Shown in pieces: positions 35,537 to 44,836 of a stretch of 64,000 nt of DNA. How positions within the stretch are numbered: the first letter of the stretch is position 1; the number at the start of each line of letters is the position of its first letter. The notes under the pieces are model-generated. The model made no database searches and was not told the DNA's origin. It was given only the letters and a program-made list of their open reading frames with translations. Source of the DNA: SCGC-AAA076-P13 sp905478035. Lineage in GTDB: Bacteria; Pseudomonadota; Gammaproteobacteria; Magnimaribacterales; D2472. A program made the translations under genes and the position numbers. The DNA lies in assembly GCA_943846785.1 (NCBI GenBank), contig OX044367.1:930001-994000 (forward strand). The letters are read 5' to 3'.

Positions 35537-37780
35537 CTAAGCTTTTACCTTCTTTTTTACTTCACTAAATTTCAAATTTCCATTTTTAATATCAAGATTA
35601 ATTTGCCCGCCTGATTTTAAGTTTCCAAATAGTAATTTATCAACTAAGGGTTTTTTGATATTTTTTGAAATAAACCGTTCCATTGGTCTTGCACCCATTT
35701 CTTTGTCATAACCATTATCAGCTATCCAATCAATAACGTTATCTGAAACTATTATTTCAACATTTCTTTTATCAAGTTGAGCTTGAAGTTTTGTTAAGAA
35801 CTTATCGACAATAGATAATATGATAGTTTTATCTAAGTAGTTAAATTGTATAATTTCATCTAGCCTGTTCCTGAATTCAGGTGAAAATAGTTTATTCAAT
35901 GAATTCATTGCATCAGATTCATTTGATGAAGTACTAAAACCAATATTTCTTCTGCCTAATAATTCGGCACCAATATTAGTTGTCATTATTAATATAACAT
36001 TCCTGAAATCAGCTTTTCTTCCATTATTATCTGTTAATACACCGGCATCCATTACTTGCAGCAATATATTAAATATATCTGGGTGAGCTTTTTCAATTTC
36101 ATCAAGCAGCAAAACACAATGTGGTGACTTAACAACTGCTTCTGTTAAAAGACCGCCTTGATCAAATCCAACATATCCTGGAGGTGCTCCTATAAGTCTT
36201 GAAACGGTATGTCTTTCCATATACTCACTCATATCAAAACGAACTAGGTCTATACCCATAATTTCTGAAAGTTGATTAGATATTTCGGTCTTGCCCACCC
36301 CAGTTGGTCCGGTAAATAAAAATGAGCCTATTGTTTTATTGTCATCTCTTAATCCTACTCGAGATAGCTTTATTGCATTTGCTAATGTTTCTACAGCCAC
36401 ATCTTGACCAAAAATTACACGCTTGAGACTTTCTTCAATATTTTTGAGATTCTTCTTATCAGCTGCTGTAATACTTTGTTCTGGTATTTTTGTAATCTTT
36501 GAAATAGTTTTTTCAATATCAGATTGATTTACAGTAATTTTTTTTGAGTTTTTTCTACTAATGTTAAGCATAGCTCCTGTCTCATCGATAACATCTATAG
36601 CTTTATCAGGAAGAAATCTGTCATTGATATATTTAGAAGATAAATCAATTGATGTTTTTATTGCCTCATTTGAATAATTAACATTATGGTACTCTTCATA
36701 AACATCTTTAATACCATCAAGAATTTCAATACATTCATCGTAATTAGGCTCTAAAACATCAACTTTTTGGAATCTTCTGGATAAAGCTTGGTTTTGATCA
36801 AATATACCTCTGTACTCTTGAAAAGTTGTAGAACCGATACATCTAATCTGACCCTTACCTAGTGCAGGCTTAAGGAGATTGGAAACATCCAAAGACCCTC
36901 CAGAAGCTGAACCAGCACCAATAATTGTATGAATTTCATCAATAAATAATACAGGCTTATCTTCGTTATCTAAAAATTTTAGAACTTCTTTAAGACGTTT
37001 TTCAAAGTCTCCTCTATATTTTGTTCCAGCTATTAAAGCTGCGATATCAAGAGAATATATTGTTGAATTAGCTAAAATCTTTGGAACATTACTACTTGTT
37101 ATTAAATAAGCTAATCCTTCTGCAATAGCTGTCTTCCCTACTCCTGATTCACCAACCAATAGAGGGTTATTTTTTGTTCTACGAGATAATATTTGTATTA
37201 TTCTTTCAACTTCTCTACTTCTCCCAACAAGTTTATCAATCTTGCCTTCTTGAACCTGCTTATTAAGATTTATAAGATAATTACTTTCCTTTTTTTCTTT
37301 AGGGGCATCCGTTTCTACCTCTTCATCTTTTGAATTAGTTTCAATAGTTGTCTTTTCAGGACTACCATGGGAAATATGAGTAACAACATCAAGACGATTT
37401 ATATTATTTTTATTGAGTAAGTAAACTGAATGAGATTCTTTTTCAGAAAAAATTGCTACTAGAATGTTTATAGGTTTTACAACTCCCTTACCTGAGGATT
37501 GAATATGAAAGACTGCTCTTTGTAGAACTCTTTGAAAACCAAGTGTTGGTTGAACAGCTTTTTGTGCATCAGTTCGCATAATGCTAGTTTGTTTAAGATG
37601 ATCATTAAGACTATCTTTTAGCGATTGAACTTGAATATCTTTTGATTCTATAAAATCTTTTACATTATAGTCATTGAGAATCATCAAAAATAAATGCTCA
37701 ACAGTTAGATATTGAATATTTATCTCTTGAGCTTGATCAAACAAGCTAGCAATTGAAATTTCTAAATCTTTACTAAACAT
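35537..37780 (-). CDS. clpA: ATP-dependent Clp protease ATP-binding subunit ClpA
   Basis: ClpA unfolds substrates and feeds them to ClpP. The 747-residue protein has the N-terminal double Clp domain (substrate and ClpS binding), then two AAA+ modules. The first has LVGESGVGKT (about residues 207-215), the second FTGPTGVGKT (about 490-497), with Walker B acids in FIDEIHT and LLDEIEKAHP. The C-terminal RPMERFISK region is typical. An acidic linker of Glu/Lys follows the N-domain. It is immediately downstream of clpS (one base between them), so both are made from one transcript. clpP is not in the window. Confidence 0.96.
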   Translation of the reverse strand: MFSKDLEISIASLFDQAQEINIQYLTVEHLFLMILNDYNVKDFIESKDIQVQSLKDSLNDHLKQTSIMRTDAQKAVQPTLGFQRVLQRAVFHIQSSGKGVVKPINILVAIFSEKESHSVYLLNKNNINRLDVVTHISHGSPEKTTIETNSKDEEVETDAPKEKKESNYLINLNKQVQEGKIDKLVGRSREVERIIQILSRRTKNNPLLVGESGVGKTAIAEGLAYLITSSNVPKILANSTIYSLDIAALIAGTKYRGDFEKRLKEVLKFLDNEDKPVLFIDEIHTIIGAGSASGGSLDVSNLLKPALGKGQIRCIGSTTFQEYRGIFDQNQALSRRFQKVDVLEPNYDECIEILDGIKDVYEEYHNVNYSNEAIKTSIDLSSKYINDRFLPDKAIDVIDETGAMLNISRKNSKKITVNQSDIEKTISKITKIPEQSITAADKKNLKNIEESLKRVIFGQDVAVETLANAIKLSRVGLRDDNKTIGSFLFTGPTGVGKTEISNQLSEIMGIDLVRFDMSEYMERHTVSRLIGAPPGYVGFDQGGLLTEAVVKSPHCVLLLDEIEKAHPDIFNILLQVMDAGVLTDNNGRKADFRNVILIMTTNIGAELLGRRNIGFSTSSNESDAMNSLNKLFSPEFRNRLDEIIQFNYLDKTIILSIVDKFLTKLQAQLDKRNVEIIVSDNVIDWIADNGYDKEMGARPMERFISKNIKKPLVDKLLFGNLKSGGQINLDIKNGNLKFSEVKKKVKA

Positions 37781-37781
37781 A

Positions 37782-38120
37782 CTAATCCGTTAATGGTTCT
37801 ATTTCACTTAAAAGTGGATGGTTGTGATGTTTTGCCATTTCATTAACTTCATATGACATCATCTCAGCGATCTCTTTAGAAAATATACCACATACCCCCA
37901 TACCTTTTGTATGGACAGCCATCATTATTTTTGTTGATTGCTCGTGGGTATGATTAAAAACAGTTTGTAAGACATAAACTACAAACTCCATAGGAGTATA
38001 GTCATCATTTAATAAAATAACCTGATATAAAGGAGGCTCTTTAACTTCAGGTTCTTTTTCTAATACAGATGAACCATAATCATTTTCATTATCTATTTCT
38101 TCTATAGAAAGCTTAATCAT
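37782..38120 (-). CDS. clpS: ClpS adaptor protein
   Basis: ClpS delivers N-end-rule proteins to ClpAP. The 112-residue protein has a disordered acidic start and then the conserved core: YQVILLNDDYTPMEFVVYVL (the DDYTPME hydrophobic pocket), HTKGMGVCGIF, and the C-terminal helix region. It lies directly upstream of clpA, with its start overlapping the icd stop by one base (TAATG). The pocket and ClpA-binding surface are intact, so the adaptor is probably functional. Confidence 0.96.
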   Translation of the reverse strand: MIKLSIEEIDNENDYGSSVLEKEPEVKEPPLYQVILLNDDYTPMEFVVYVLQTVFNHTHEQSTKIMMAVHTKGMGVCGIFSKEIAEMMSYEVNEMAKHHNHPLLSEIEPLTD

Positions 38121-39373
38121 TACATTCTTTTAATCATCTCATCAGCAAATCCAGAACATGAAACGAGATCAGCCCCTTCCATCATACGCTCAAAGTCATA
38201 AGTAACTTTTTTAGCACCAATTGTTCTTTCCATTGAGCTAATGATTAAATCTGCTGCCTCTACCCATCCCATATGCCTTAGCATCATTTCAGCAGAAAGG
38301 ATAAGGCTTCCTGGATTAACTTTATCCTGGCCAGCATATTTTGGAGCTGTTCCATGAGTAGCTTCAAATACAGCATAGTCATCAGAAAGATTTGCGCCTG
38401 GTGCTATACCAATACCACCTACACAAGCTGCTAGTGCGTCTGAAATATAATCACCATTAAGATTCATAGTTGCAATAACATCATAATCTGTTGGTCTTAA
38501 AAGAATTTGTTGTAGGAATGCGTCACATATAACGTCATTAATAATTATAGATTTACCATTATTCGGATTTTTAATAACTTGCCAAGGTCCTCCATCTAGA
38601 TCTTCTGCTTGATAATCAGTTTTTGATACTTCATAACCCCAATCCCTAAAAGCACCTTCGGTATATTTCATAATATTACCTTTATGAACAAGTGTTACAG
38701 AGGATCTGTCATTATCAATAGCATAATCTATAGCTTTTTTTACTAACCTTTCAGTACCTTCTTTAGAAATTGGTTTAACACCAATACCAACAGTATCTGG
38801 AAAGCGGATTTGATCAATACCAAATTCTTTTTTAAGAATCTCAACTACTTTCTTAGATTCATCCGACTCAGCCTTAAATTCAATACCAGAATAAATATCC
38901 TCAGAATTTTCTCTAAAAATAATCATATCTGTATCTTGTGGTCTTTTAACAGGCGATGGAACGCCATCAAAGTATCTAATAGGTCTTAGGCAAACATATA
39001 AATCAAGAATTTGTCTTAATGAAACATTCAATGACCTTATACCACCACCAATTGGCGTAGTTAAGGGCCCTTTTATGCTAACTACATATTCTTTCAATGC
39101 TTCAATAGTCTCATCAGGAAGCCAGGTATCTTTGGTATATACGTTAGTTGATTTTTCTCCACAATAAACTTCCATCCATTCAATTTTTCTTTCGCCTTCG
39201 TAAGCAATTTTTACTGCTGTATCAACAACTTTTAACATAGCAGGTGTAATATCAACACCGATACCGTCGCCTTCTATAAATGGAATTATAGGATTATTTG
39301 GTACGTTTAATTTGCCATCAGTTATAGATATTTTAGATCCTGACTCTGGTTCTTTAATTTTATCGAATTTCAT
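38120..39373 (-). CDS. icd: NADP-dependent isocitrate dehydrogenase
   Basis: The enzyme converts isocitrate to 2-oxoglutarate and CO2. Its 417 residues match the 416 of Escherichia coli Icd. The phosphorylatable Ser is in GIRSLNVSLRQ, followed by CLRPIRYFDGVPSPV and FRENSEDIYSGIEF. The metal-binding Asp residues are in LNGDYISD, and GTAPKYAGQDKVNP carries the NADP-binding His and Tyr residues. It precedes clpS on the same strand. Isocitrate lyase (aceA) is encoded 3 kb away, so both branches at the isocitrate branch point are close together. An aceK phosphatase-kinase gene is not in the window. Confidence 0.97.
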   Translation of the reverse strand: MKFDKIKEPESGSKISITDGKLNVPNNPIIPFIEGDGIGVDITPAMLKVVDTAVKIAYEGERKIEWMEVYCGEKSTNVYTKDTWLPDETIEALKEYVVSIKGPLTTPIGGGIRSLNVSLRQILDLYVCLRPIRYFDGVPSPVKRPQDTDMIIFRENSEDIYSGIEFKAESDESKKVVEILKKEFGIDQIRFPDTVGIGVKPISKEGTERLVKKAIDYAIDNDRSSVTLVHKGNIMKYTEGAFRDWGYEVSKTDYQAEDLDGGPWQVIKNPNNGKSIIINDVICDAFLQQILLRPTDYDVIATMNLNGDYISDALAACVGGIGIAPGANLSDDYAVFEATHGTAPKYAGQDKVNPGSLILSAEMMLRHMGWVEAADLIISSMERTIGAKKVTYDFERMMEGADLVSCSGFADEMIKRM

Positions 39374-39469
39374 TTACTTATTGACCTCTGTATTAAGATT
39401 TTAGCTTCCAAATCGGTCATAATTATACTCTTTATTAATTTAATATAACACTTAGAAAAGAGAAGAAAG

Positions 39470-40549
39470 ATGCAAAATAAGACAGTAGTTGTTGGGATGT
39501 CAGGTGGAGTTGATTCATCTGTAACCGCATATCTATTAAAACAGCAAGGTTATGATGTGAAAGGTCTTTTTATGAAAAACTGGCAAAGTGAGCCAGGTGA
39601 AGTATGTACTTCAGAAATTGATTTTAAAGATGCATCTGCAGTTTGTGACAAACTAGACATTCCTCTTCATAAGGCTAATTTTTCTGACGAATACTGGGAA
39701 AGAGTTTTTACAAATTTTTTAAGTGAACATGAAAAAGGAAGAACACCTAATCCAGATATATTATGTAATAGGGAAATTAAATTTAAATCTTTCTTAGATT
39801 ATGCATTCAATATTGGAGCTGATTTTATAGCAACTGGTCACTACGCGAAAATTGTTAACAAAGATAATCATAAATTCTTAGCTAGAGCTAAAGATTTATT
39901 TAAAGATCAAACATACTTCCTTCATGAAGTTAACGAAAATGAATTTAAAAGATGTATTTTTCCTTTATCAGATTTAACTAAGGATGAGGTAAGAGAAATA
40001 GCACTAAAAGAAAACTTAATTACTGCTGATAAAAAAGATTCAGTAGGTATTTGTTTTGTTGGAGAACGTAACTTAAAAGATTTCTTAAATAGATTTATAT
40101 CATTTTCAAAAGGAAAAATTAAAGATGAGAATGGAAATGTAATAGGCGAACATCAAGGATCAATTTTATTCACTGAAGGACAAAGACAGGGTTTGCAAAT
40201 TGGAGGTGTTAAAGGAGCTGATGAGCTACCTTGGTATGTATTTAAGAAAGATATAAAGAACAATGAAATACATGTCTGCCAAGGTGTTGATAACCAACTA
40301 CTAATGAACTCTGGTATTTATGTAGAGAAAATTAATTGGATAAATGATATTAACTATGAGCTCCCAATGAAATGTCTTATTCAGGTTAGGCATCAACATA
40401 CACCAGTTGAATGTTCGATTAGTTTAGATAAAAAAAGAATCATGGTAACTTTTAAAAATAAAATTAGAGCAATTGCACCAGGTCAATCAGCAGTTTTTTA
40501 TGATAATGATATATGCTTAGGTGGCGGAATTATTGAAGAAACTTTTTAA
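39470..40549 (+). CDS. mnmA: tRNA-specific 2-thiouridylase MnmA
   Basis: MnmA makes 2-thiouridine at the wobble position of tRNA Lys, Glu and Gln. The 359-residue protein has the ATP-binding PP-loop GMSGGVDSSVTAYLL, the catalytic Cys in NPDILCNREIKFK, the second catalytic Cys in SVGICFVGERN, and the tRNA-binding C-terminal domain (IRAIAPGQSAVFYD). GAGAA-type ribosome site precedes the ATG. It is divergent from icd and followed by purB after about 40 bases; hflD, usually between mnmA and purB in enterobacteria, is missing here. Confidence 0.97.
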   Translation: MQNKTVVVGMSGGVDSSVTAYLLKQQGYDVKGLFMKNWQSEPGEVCTSEIDFKDASAVCDKLDIPLHKANFSDEYWERVFTNFLSEHEKGRTPNPDILCNREIKFKSFLDYAFNIGADFIATGHYAKIVNKDNHKFLARAKDLFKDQTYFLHEVNENEFKRCIFPLSDLTKDEVREIALKENLITADKKDSVGICFVGERNLKDFLNRFISFSKGKIKDENGNVIGEHQGSILFTEGQRQGLQIGGVKGADELPWYVFKKDIKNNEIHVCQGVDNQLLMNSGIYVEKINWINDINYELPMKCLIQVRHQHTPVECSISLDKKRIMVTFKNKIRAIAPGQSAVFYDNDICLGGGIIEETF

Positions 40550-40588
40550 TTTAATTAGAGCTCATTTAAAGGATGATAAAATAAACAA

Positions 40589-41944
40589 ATGAAATATGAT
40601 CATGACAACATCTCACCACTAGATAATAGATATGCAAATAAAATTTCTGATCTAAGACAGAATTTTAGCGAGTCAGCATTAATAAAAATACGATTTGAAA
40701 TTGAAATAGAATGGCTTATATTTCTTTGTACAAATTTACCTAAATCATTTAAACCATTGAGCAAAGAATCTATTAATAAAATTAATAAGTTTAAAAATAA
40801 TTTTGATGATAAGTATGTAATTAAAATTAAGAAAATTGAATCTATCACTAATCATGATGTTAAAGCTGTTGAATATTTTATTGCTGACTTTTTTAATAAA
40901 GATAATATCCTTAAAAAATATGTTCATCTAATTCATTTTGGCTTAACAAGTGAAGATATAAATTCACTTAGCTATGCAGTTTTAACAAAGGATGGAATTT
41001 TATTATTAATAAATGAAATTAATAAAGTTAATAAAACCTTAAAGAATTATTCTAAAAAATGGTCAAAGATAGCTTTCTTGGCTAGGACCCATGGTCAAGC
41101 CGCTTCCCCTTCTACCTTGGGTAAAGAATTTAAAGTTTATACCTCAAGACTTGATAGAGAATTAAAGCTGCTAAAAATGATTAAACCATTAGCTAAATAT
41201 AGCGGAGCAACGGGAAATTTTCATACTTTTGAAATAGTAGATGATTCTATTAATTGGCCAAAAATTAATAAGAAATTTTTAAAGCAGTTTAAGGTTGAGC
41301 AAAATTTATTTACAACACAAATAGAGCCACATGATTGGATTGCAGAAGTATCTCATTCAGTCATAAGAATTAATAATATTCTTACTGATCTTTCTCAGGA
41401 CTGTTGGATTTATATTTCAAACGATATATTTAAACTTAAACTAAACAAAAATGAAGTTGGCTCATCAACAATGCCTCATAAGGTCAATCCAATTGATTTT
41501 GAAAATGCTGAAGGCAATTTTGGAATTTCATCATCACTATTTAATTTTTTTGCAGATAAATTAACAAAATCTAGACATCAAAGAGATCTATCTGATTCAA
41601 CCGTCTTAAGAAATATTGGTTTAGGTTTTGGATATTCAGCAATAGCATTAATATCAACTAATAAAGGCCTCTCAAAAATAACACCAAATTTAACAAGTAT
41701 AGAAAAAGAATTAGATCTTAATTGGGAAGTTCTTACAGAAGCGGTACAAACTCTTATGCGATATGAGGGTATCCCTGATGCATATGAGCAGCTTAAACAA
41801 CTCTCGAGAGGATCTAAGCTTACACAGAAGTCTTATAAAGAATTTATAAATAATCTTAATATATCGGATAAATCAAAAAATAAACTTATTTCATTAATGC
41901 CATCAACTTATACTGGTTTATCTGTATTCTTATCAAAATACTAA
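40589..41944 (+). CDS. purB: Adenylosuccinate lyase
   Basis: PurB acts twice in purine synthesis, releasing fumarate from SAICAR and from adenylosuccinate. The 451-residue protein has SPLDNRYANKI near the start, HDVKAVEYF, TSEDINSL, ARTHGQAASPSTLGKEF (the catalytic His and phosphate region), and the fumarase-superfamily signature GSSTMPHKVNPIDFENAEGN. This is the enterobacterial-like PurB type of about 456 residues. It lies 39 bases behind mnmA, a common pairing in gammaproteobacteria. The wording around the signature excludes argininosuccinate lyase and fumarase. Confidence 0.96.
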   Translation: MKYDHDNISPLDNRYANKISDLRQNFSESALIKIRFEIEIEWLIFLCTNLPKSFKPLSKESINKINKFKNNFDDKYVIKIKKIESITNHDVKAVEYFIADFFNKDNILKKYVHLIHFGLTSEDINSLSYAVLTKDGILLLINEINKVNKTLKNYSKKWSKIAFLARTHGQAASPSTLGKEFKVYTSRLDRELKLLKMIKPLAKYSGATGNFHTFEIVDDSINWPKINKKFLKQFKVEQNLFTTQIEPHDWIAEVSHSVIRINNILTDLSQDCWIYISNDIFKLKLNKNEVGSSTMPHKVNPIDFENAEGNFGISSSLFNFFADKLTKSRHQRDLSDSTVLRNIGLGFGYSAIALISTNKGLSKITPNLTSIEKELDLNWEVLTEAVQTLMRYEGIPDAYEQLKQLSRGSKLTQKSYKEFINNLNISDKSKNKLISLMPSTYTGLSVFLSKY

Positions 41945-42021
41945 TTTATAAGCTTTTTTGTAGCAAAACTACATAGAAATACACCTTAAAACATCTGTAA
42001 ATAGGGATTTTTAAAATATTA

Positions 42022-42048
42022 TTGACAGTTTGGGTTATATATTATCTA
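42022..42048 (+). promoter_or_regulatory. Candidate promoter of isocitrate lyase gene
   Basis: TTGACA (42022-42027) is a perfect -35 hexamer; a weaker -10, TATCTA (42043-42048), follows after 15 bases. The TTG of the -35 element would also be a possible start codon of the aceA frame, but the following 21 residues resemble no isocitrate lyase and lie where the promoter should be, so translation probably begins at 42085. Confidence 0.5.
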
Positions 42049-42084
42049 CTTCACTACATAATTTTAATTTCAGAGACTATTATT

Positions 42085-43665
42085 ATGACAAACCATAAAG
42101 ATCAACTAGAAAAAGCATCAAACATACCTGATATGAACTCACCTCATTGGGATGCAATCAACCCTGATTATGTTGCACGGATGAGAATGCAAAATAAGTT
42201 CAAGACAGGTATAGATATAGCAAAATATACAGCAGGTATTATGAGGAAAGATATGGATGCGTATGACAATAATACTGCTGACTATACCCAGTCATTGGGA
42301 TGTTGGCATGGTTTTATAGGTCAACAAAAGATGATTTCAATTAAGAAACATTTCAAAACTACTGATAGAAAATATTTATATTTATCTGGATGGATGGTAG
42401 CAGCATTACGATCTGAATTTGGCCCACTACCAGATCAATCAATGCATGAAAAAACATCAGTAGCTAGTTTAATTGCAGAACTTTATCAATTCTTACGTCA
42501 AGCAGATGCCAGAGAGCTTGGTGGTTTATACAGAAAACTTGATGCTGCTGAAGGGAGTTCTAAAGAAACTGTCCAGAATGAAATAGATAATTTTCAAACA
42601 CATGTTGTTCCAATAATAGCTGATATTGATGCTGGTTTTGGTAATGAAGAAGCTACCTATTTAATGGCTAAACAAATGATTGAGGCTGGAGCTTGTTGTA
42701 TTCAGATTGAAAATCAAGTATCTGATGAAAAACAATGTGGACACCAGGATGGAAAAGTAACTGTGCCTCATGCAGATTTTTTAGCAAAGATTAATGCAGT
42801 TAGATATGCTTTTCTTGAGCTTGGTGTAGATGATGGTGTCATTGTTGCAAGAACAGACTCTTTGGGTGCTGGTCTTACTAAACAAATTGCAGTAACTAGC
42901 GAAAAAGGAGATTTGGGTGATCAGTATAATTCATTTCTTGATGTTGAAGAGGTTACACCAGAAACAATGAATCATGGTGATGTAATGATTAGTCAGGATG
43001 GAAAAATTGTTAGGCCAAAAAGGCTTCCTAGTAACTTATATCAATTTAAAGCTGGAACAGGTGAAGCAAGATGTATTTTAGATTCCATCACAAGTCTTCA
43101 AAATGGAGCAGACTTGATTTGGATAGAGACTGAAAAGCCTCATATTGGTCAAATAGGGGCAATGATGGATGAAATTAAGAAAGTAGTACCTAATGCAAAA
43201 CTAGTCTATAACAATAGTCCATCATTCAATTGGACTTTAAATTTCCGACAACAAGTTTTTGATGCAATGGTTGAAAACGATCAGGATGTATCTTCATATG
43301 ATAGAAGTGATCTAATGAATGAAAGTTATGATACATCTGAATTAGCAGTTGAGGCAGATAATAAAATAAGAACTTTCCAAGCAGATGCTGCTAGAGAAGC
43401 CGGAATATTTCATCATCTTATTACCCTACCAACATATCACACAGCTGCACTGTCTACAGATAATCTAGCCAAAGAGTATTTTGGTAATAATGGAATGCTA
43501 GGCTATGTAGCTGGAGTTCAGAGAAAAGAAATTAGAGAAGGAATTGCATGTGTTAAACACCAAAATATGTCAGGTTCTGATATGGGTGACGATCATAAAG
43601 AATACTTTGCAGGTGAGGCTGCATTAAAAGCAGCTGGCGAAGACAATACTATGAATCAGTTCTGA
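42085..43665 (+). CDS. aceA: Isocitrate lyase (long form)
   Basis: The enzyme splits isocitrate into glyoxylate and succinate, the first step of the glyoxylate shunt. From the ATG at 42085 it is 526 residues, matching the long Pseudomonas-type enzyme (about 531) rather than the 434-residue enterobacterial one. It has SPHWDAINPDYVARMRMQ, IADIDAGFGNEEATY, the catalytic QCGHQDGKV loop near residue 215 (KKCGH in the short form), ARTDSLGAG and YNNSPSFNW. The frame extends upstream to 42022 through the promoter, but that start is not credible. Malate synthase is not in the window. The end overlaps the convergent nqrM gene by ten bases. Confidence 0.96.
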   Translation: MTNHKDQLEKASNIPDMNSPHWDAINPDYVARMRMQNKFKTGIDIAKYTAGIMRKDMDAYDNNTADYTQSLGCWHGFIGQQKMISIKKHFKTTDRKYLYLSGWMVAALRSEFGPLPDQSMHEKTSVASLIAELYQFLRQADARELGGLYRKLDAAEGSSKETVQNEIDNFQTHVVPIIADIDAGFGNEEATYLMAKQMIEAGACCIQIENQVSDEKQCGHQDGKVTVPHADFLAKINAVRYAFLELGVDDGVIVARTDSLGAGLTKQIAVTSEKGDLGDQYNSFLDVEEVTPETMNHGDVMISQDGKIVRPKRLPSNLYQFKAGTGEARCILDSITSLQNGADLIWIETEKPHIGQIGAMMDEIKKVVPNAKLVYNNSPSFNWTLNFRQQVFDAMVENDQDVSSYDRSDLMNESYDTSELAVEADNKIRTFQADAAREAGIFHHLITLPTYHTAALSTDNLAKEYFGNNGMLGYVAGVQRKEIREGIACVKHQNMSGSDMGDDHKEYFAGEAALKAAGEDNTMNQF

Positions 43666-43835
43666 TCACAGACTTCTGTATCAGTTCTTCCACATATTTG
43701 GCATGGTGCACCCTCTTCTAGGTTAGCCATGCCACCGCATGACCCTTTTATCGGTTGATTTCTCATAATCAATCCTAGTGCTAATCCTGTAAAAGACAGC
43801 GCTATAACCATAAAACCTAAAAAAATATCACTCAT
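43656..43835 (-). CDS. nqrM: NqrM, Na+-NQR maturation protein
   Basis: NqrM is needed to install the iron centre of Na+-NQR. The start at 43835 (MSDIFLGF) gives 59 residues and fits the end of apbE, which overlaps it by eight bases. It has one membrane helix (FLGFMVIALSFTGLALGLIMR), then PIKGSCGGMANLE and CQICGR, the small protein's conserved Cys set. It is the last gene of the nqrABCDEF-apbE-nqrM order, as in Vibrio. Its 3' end overlaps aceA on the opposite strand. Confidence 0.93.
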   Translation of the reverse strand: MSDIFLGFMVIALSFTGLALGLIMRNQPIKGSCGGMANLEEGAPCQICGRTDTEVCDQN

Positions 43836-44829
43836 AAACAAAATCATACCATTTATCAGAAAAGAGTAATTCTATTTCATCATTTTTACTATTAATTAAC
43901 ATTAAAGGAATACCTTGTTTATTTGCTAGATTAATAGACTCTTCACCACCCATAGCATTAAAACCTGTTGCATAAGCATCAGCTTGTGTAGCCGATTTGC
44001 TGTCAAGGACGGTAACTGATAAAACATTACTAATAATTGATTTCTGATTATTAGGATTAATAGTATGAGTTTGTTTGGTTCCATCTGGAGATATCTTAAA
44101 ATTTCTATACTCACCAGAAGTAGCAATTGATAACATCTCACCATTTATATTACTGATAACATAAATAGATTTATTTGAATAAGAGCTTGGGTCTTGTATT
44201 CCAACCATCCATGGTTCTTTATAGTTAAAACCATTAATAATGACTTCTCCACCTATATCAATTAAATGATTCGGTAAATTATTAGATATTAAATATTCAT
44301 GAATTTTTTGAACAGCATAGCCTTTTGCAATTGATGATAAATCAAACCAAAAATTAGAACTTTTAAGAACAGTTTGATTTGATTTATTTAATATATAAGT
44401 CCTTACATTTGGGTTGTTACTTACATCTATATTAAATGTTGGAGAAAACCCCAAAGAGCTAGATACCTTTCCAAGTGTAATATCATAAAAACTTTTAAAA
44501 ATATTTGATGTTAATTTAGCTTCATCCAATATTGAGTAAAGATCATTGGATATCACAAGCTCAGTTTTAATTGGGCTGTTATTAATTATTGCTATCTCTG
44601 AGTCTGATTTATAGTTCGATGCAGTGTTATCAACATCATCAATAATAGCTAATATTTTTTTCTCATGATGATCTGCAATAAATTCTGTAGAAGAAACAGA
44701 CCAAGTTGTTCCATAGGCATTGCCTGAAATTGAGTATAAATTGGTTGAATTGAAATTATAAGCAAGATATATACAGAACAGACCTACAGATAAAGCTAAT
44801 AATTTAGAAAAAATATACCTATTCAACAA
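43828..44829 (-). CDS. apbE: ApbE FMN transferase for Na+-NQR
   Basis: ApbE attaches FMN from FAD to Thr in NqrB and NqrC. The 333-residue protein starts with an N-terminal membrane helix (FSKLLALSVGLFCIYLAY), has GNAYGTTWSVS, DNTASNYKSDSEIAIIN, FWFDLSSIAKGYAV (the FAD and Mg-binding segment), DIGGEVIING and SATQADAYATGFNAMG. It lies after nqrF with a gap of about seven bases. No lipobox Cys is clear, so it is anchored by the helix, on the periplasmic side. Confidence 0.94.
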   Translation of the reverse strand: MLNRYIFSKLLALSVGLFCIYLAYNFNSTNLYSISGNAYGTTWSVSSTEFIADHHEKKILAIIDDVDNTASNYKSDSEIAIINNSPIKTELVISNDLYSILDEAKLTSNIFKSFYDITLGKVSSSLGFSPTFNIDVSNNPNVRTYILNKSNQTVLKSSNFWFDLSSIAKGYAVQKIHEYLISNNLPNHLIDIGGEVIINGFNYKEPWMVGIQDPSSYSNKSIYVISNINGEMLSIATSGEYRNFKISPDGTKQTHTINPNNQKSIISNVLSVTVLDSKSATQADAYATGFNAMGGEESINLANKQGIPLMLINSKNDEIELLFSDKWYDFVYE

Positions 44830-44836
44830 CTTTTAG

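Noticed and set aside
40600..40927. Two minus-strand hydrophobic frames opposite purB
   Set aside because: They arise from Asn/Lys-rich codons of purB read backwards and have no family signature.
42022..42084. N-terminal extension of isocitrate lyase from a TTG start
   Set aside because: It covers a perfect TTGACA box and does not resemble the enzyme; the ATG at 42085 gives the family length.
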